From Chloroflexota bacterium (GTDB lineage Bacteria > Chloroflexota > Anaerolineae > Aggregatilineales > Phototrophicaceae), in the NCBI GenBank assembly GCA_011525385.1, contig WTGF01000072.1, forward strand, positions 1 to 64,000: a stretch of 64,000 nt of DNA, in the 5' to 3' direction. Position 1 is the first letter of the stretch. Each line of letters begins with the position of its first letter. Positions 62,045 to 64,000 of the stretch are shown here, in pieces. The notes beneath the pieces are model-generated. The model ran no database searches. It was not told where the DNA came from and was given only the letters and a program-made list of their open reading frames with translations. The position numbers were made by a program, and so were the translations under genes.

Positions 62045-63256
62045 ATGGAGATCTTGCTGCTCAGCCCCGACAACCCGTTTCCCAGCGAATCGGGAGCGGC
62101 GATACGGAATTATGGCATCATTCGCGGTCTCTACGGCTCCGGTCACAGGGTGACGCTCCTGACGTTCAGCGATACCGCGCTGGGCCCCGGGACGAACCCG
62201 CTATTTCGATATTGCGGCGACGTCCACAGTTGCCCGATTCCACAGCGCAGCAAGGCGGATCGCATTGTGTCACTGCTCGCCACTCGCCGGGCGGACATGG
62301 AAGATCGATTAATGAGCGCCGCCTTCAGTCAAAAGCTTGCCGCGATTTTGGATTCGCGCGCCTTCGATATCATCCAATTCTCCGGTATCGAACTGGGTAG
62401 CTATCTTCCAGTGATAGGACTGAAAAAAGGGGCAGCGAAAGTCGTATACGATGCCCTAAACGCGGAAGCTGAATTGCAGCGGCTGATCTACCAACTTGAC
62501 AGGAAGCGACCATCTCGCCTGCACACCGCGCTCTACTCGGCAATTCAGGCGCGCCGCCTGGCGCGCTACGAGCGCAATCTATGCAGGTCCGTTGATGCTG
62601 TAATTGCCGTTAGTCAAGAAGACCGCAGTCTGCTGGAATCGTATGGCGGAGCGCCGGTTTATGTGATGCCCAGCGGCATTTTTGTTGACGACTACCAATC
62701 CTGCTCTGGCGAAGGGCGGGCCGACAATCAACTGGTGTTTACCGGGAAAATGGATTACCGTCCGAATGTCGACGCGGTTGAATGGTTCTGCGATGCAATT
62801 CTTCCGGCTCTGTTACAGCGGCATCCTGCGCTAAGGCTGATTATCGTCGGCAGGAATCCACATCCGAGAATACAAGCCTTGGCCGATGGCAACCATGTGA
62901 GAGTGACCGGCTGGGTCGAGTCTGTGCTGCCTTACTTAAAAGCGACGACCCTATTTGTCTTGCCAATGCGGATGGGAAGTGGCACTCGGCTCAAGATTCT
63001 CGAAGCGATGGCCTCGGGCTGCGCGGTAGTTTCGACATCGCTGGGCGCTTCCGGTCTTCACGGGTCTATACGGGAAGCTATCGAAATCGTGGACGGCTCC
63101 GACAGATTCGCTCATTGCATATCGTCGTTGTTGAGCGATATGGATCGTCGCCAAGCGCTGGGCGAACGAGCGCGAGAGCAAGTACGGGCGCATTACGACT
63201 GGTCAGCGCTTATGCACCACCTCCTAAGCGCCTATGAGGATCTCGGCCTTGGATAG
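62045..63256 (+). CDS. GT4 family glycosyltransferase
   Basis: A 403-aa second GT-B glycosyltransferase of a different subgroup (opening MEILLLSPDNPFPSESGAAIRNY; donor half with FTGKMDYRPNVDAVEWF at about 236-252 and PMRMGSGTRLKILEAMASGCAVVST at about 306-330). The reading frame is open far upstream into the preceding gene, but the ATG at 62045 begins the conserved part. Subgroup resembles surface-polysaccharide enzymes that share the GSGTRLKILEA motif. Confidence 0.92.
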   Translation: MEILLLSPDNPFPSESGAAIRNYGIIRGLYGSGHRVTLLTFSDTALGPGTNPLFRYCGDVHSCPIPQRSKADRIVSLLATRRADMEDRLMSAAFSQKLAAILDSRAFDIIQFSGIELGSYLPVIGLKKGAAKVVYDALNAEAELQRLIYQLDRKRPSRLHTALYSAIQARRLARYERNLCRSVDAVIAVSQEDRSLLESYGGAPVYVMPSGIFVDDYQSCSGEGRADNQLVFTGKMDYRPNVDAVEWFCDAILPALLQRHPALRLIIVGRNPHPRIQALADGNHVRVTGWVESVLPYLKATTLFVLPMRMGSGTRLKILEAMASGCAVVSTSLGASGLHGSIREAIEIVDGSDRFAHCISSLLSDMDRRQALGERAREQVRAHYDWSALMHHLLSAYEDLGLG

Positions 63257-64000
63257 AGAGACCTTGGCAGTCCGCAACCTGAACAAGGCGCAGACTTTGC
63301 ACCAGCCCTCCGCGCTACATTCAGTTAGAGATCTGTTTCTATACTGTCTCGCCAAGATGCCGGTTCTTCCGCAACGCGCCCGCTCGAACCGAGTGCTTGT
63401 CATACGCCCGGACCACCTCGGCGATGTCCTGCTCATGATGCCCGCGCTTCAGTTTGTCAAGCGCGAGCGCCCCGAAACAGAATTACACGTCATCTGCGGC
63501 GCCTGGGCTGCCGAACTACTGGCCCGTTTCGACGAGGTCGATGTCGTACTTACGCTCGACTTTCCCGGCTTTCAGCGCGGAGGCAGATCGCCGAGAGGCA
63601 ATCCTTATCTGCGAGCGCTTGCTTCAGCGCGCATGCTGCGCAGAATCGGTTATGACAGCGCGCTTATCATGCGCCCGGACCACTGGTGGGGCGCCATGCT
63701 GGCATTTCTGGCGGGCATACAGGAGCGCGTCGGCTACGACAATGCCAACGTCGCGCCTTTCCTAACCGGAGGCATCCCCCATCAACACGAACACGCCGTC
63801 CTGCAGAACCTGCATCTGGTAGAGTTCTGGCTTGGCGTTGCCCATAATCGAGAGATCGGATTGACTTTGCCTGTCGATCCAGCCGACGCCGCGGCCGTGG
63901 ATCAGTTGCTGTCCGATCGGGGGATCGACGGTGCGAAGCCAATCGTCTGCATACATCCCGGCTCCGGGATGCCCAGCAAACTCTGGCAAGCGGACAAATG
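63234..64000 (+). CDS. GT9 (heptosyltransferase-like) glycosyltransferase, 3' end cut by window
   Basis: An open frame from ATG 63234 to the window edge (255 codons) that encodes a GT9-type protein: RVLVIRPDHLGDVLLMMPALQ (about 53-73) and CIHPGSGMPSKLW near the edge are the family's two main motifs. In-frame ATG 63357 and GTG 63393 are later possible starts; the first would retain all the conserved part and leave a 100-bp gap, while the ATG at 63234 overlaps the previous gene by 23 bp. GT9 enzymes add heptose or related sugars to cell-surface glycolipids; in a bacterium without lipopolysaccharide the acceptor is unknown. Confidence 0.85.
   Translation, partial: MRISALDRETLAVRNLNKAQTLHQPSALHSVRDLFLYCLAKMPVLPQRARSNRVLVIRPDHLGDVLLMMPALQFVKRERPETELHVICGAWAAELLARFDEVDVVLTLDFPGFQRGGRSPRGNPYLRALASARMLRRIGYDSALIMRPDHWWGAMLAFLAGIQERVGYDNANVAPFLTGGIPHQHEHAVLQNLHLVEFWLGVAHNREIGLTLPVDPADAAAVDQLLSDRGIDGAKPIVCIHPGSGMPSKLWQADK

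Overview
The window looks like a chromosomal segment of a Chloroflexota bacterium, most likely of the Anaerolineae type. The lineage call is an inference from gene content and order: a membrane-anchored baseplate-J-like protein next to ruvX, a C39-peptidase/TPR protein next to murJ, surface proteins carrying SH3 and CARDB modules, a zinc-ribbon/topoisomerase I fusion, and many oligopeptide-type solute-binding proteins. No phage, plasmid, CRISPR or insertion-sequence gene is visible. Most genes are tightly packed, often with stop/start overlaps, and the few larger gaps hold short palindromic repeats.

Positions 1-32,700 are mostly housekeeping. On the + strand are a C-terminal processing protease, secG, an oligopeptide-type binding protein, alaS, the baseplate-J-like gene with ruvX, a C39-TPR protein with murJ, an MBL hydrolase, a phosphoglycerate-mutase-like metalloenzyme with an MFS transporter, the block ffh-rpsP-khpA-rimM-dprA, a mannose-1-phosphate guanylyltransferase and topA. 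On the - strand are tyrS with an orphan CoA-transferase subunit, greA, a second MBL hydrolase, an M23 peptidase and a lipoprotein. One tRNA-Arg(CCG) lies at 32,703.

Positions 32,800-50,300 are catabolic and transport genes: Gfo/Idh/MocA oxidoreductase, ROK kinase, MlrC-like M81 peptidase, an oligopeptide binding protein with two permeases but no ATPase, aldose epimerase and aldo/keto reductase. Then come two divergent operons, each beginning with a phytanoyl-CoA-dioxygenase-family gene (PhyH, DHDPS-family aldolase, old-yellow-enzyme on -; PhyH, creatininase, ketopantoate-reductase-like, SDR on +). I read these seven genes as one uncharacterised catabolic locus.

Positions 50,800-64,000 hold a - strand operon of sulfotransferase, class-IV aminotransferase-like protein and a lone molybdenum hydroxylase large subunit; a + operon of a clan-A glycosidase, a family-3 binding protein and a Gfo/Idh/MocA dehydrogenase; an ABC exporter; a PfkB sugar kinase; and the start of a glycosyltransferase cluster (GT4, GT4, GT9) that runs off the right edge.

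The items I find most worth pursuing are: (1) the aminotransferase-like protein whose pyridoxal-phosphate lysine position is histidine, encoded directly after a sulfotransferase in the same module order that plants carry as a fusion; (2) the divergent PhyH locus; (3) the DUF5679-topA fusion; (4) the orphan CoA-transferase B subunit lacking the usual catalytic glutamate; and (5) a family of non-coding palindromic elements, including one bounded by perfect 18-bp inverted repeats. Several genes and the tRNA have promoters of the form TTGnnn-N16-18-TATACT.
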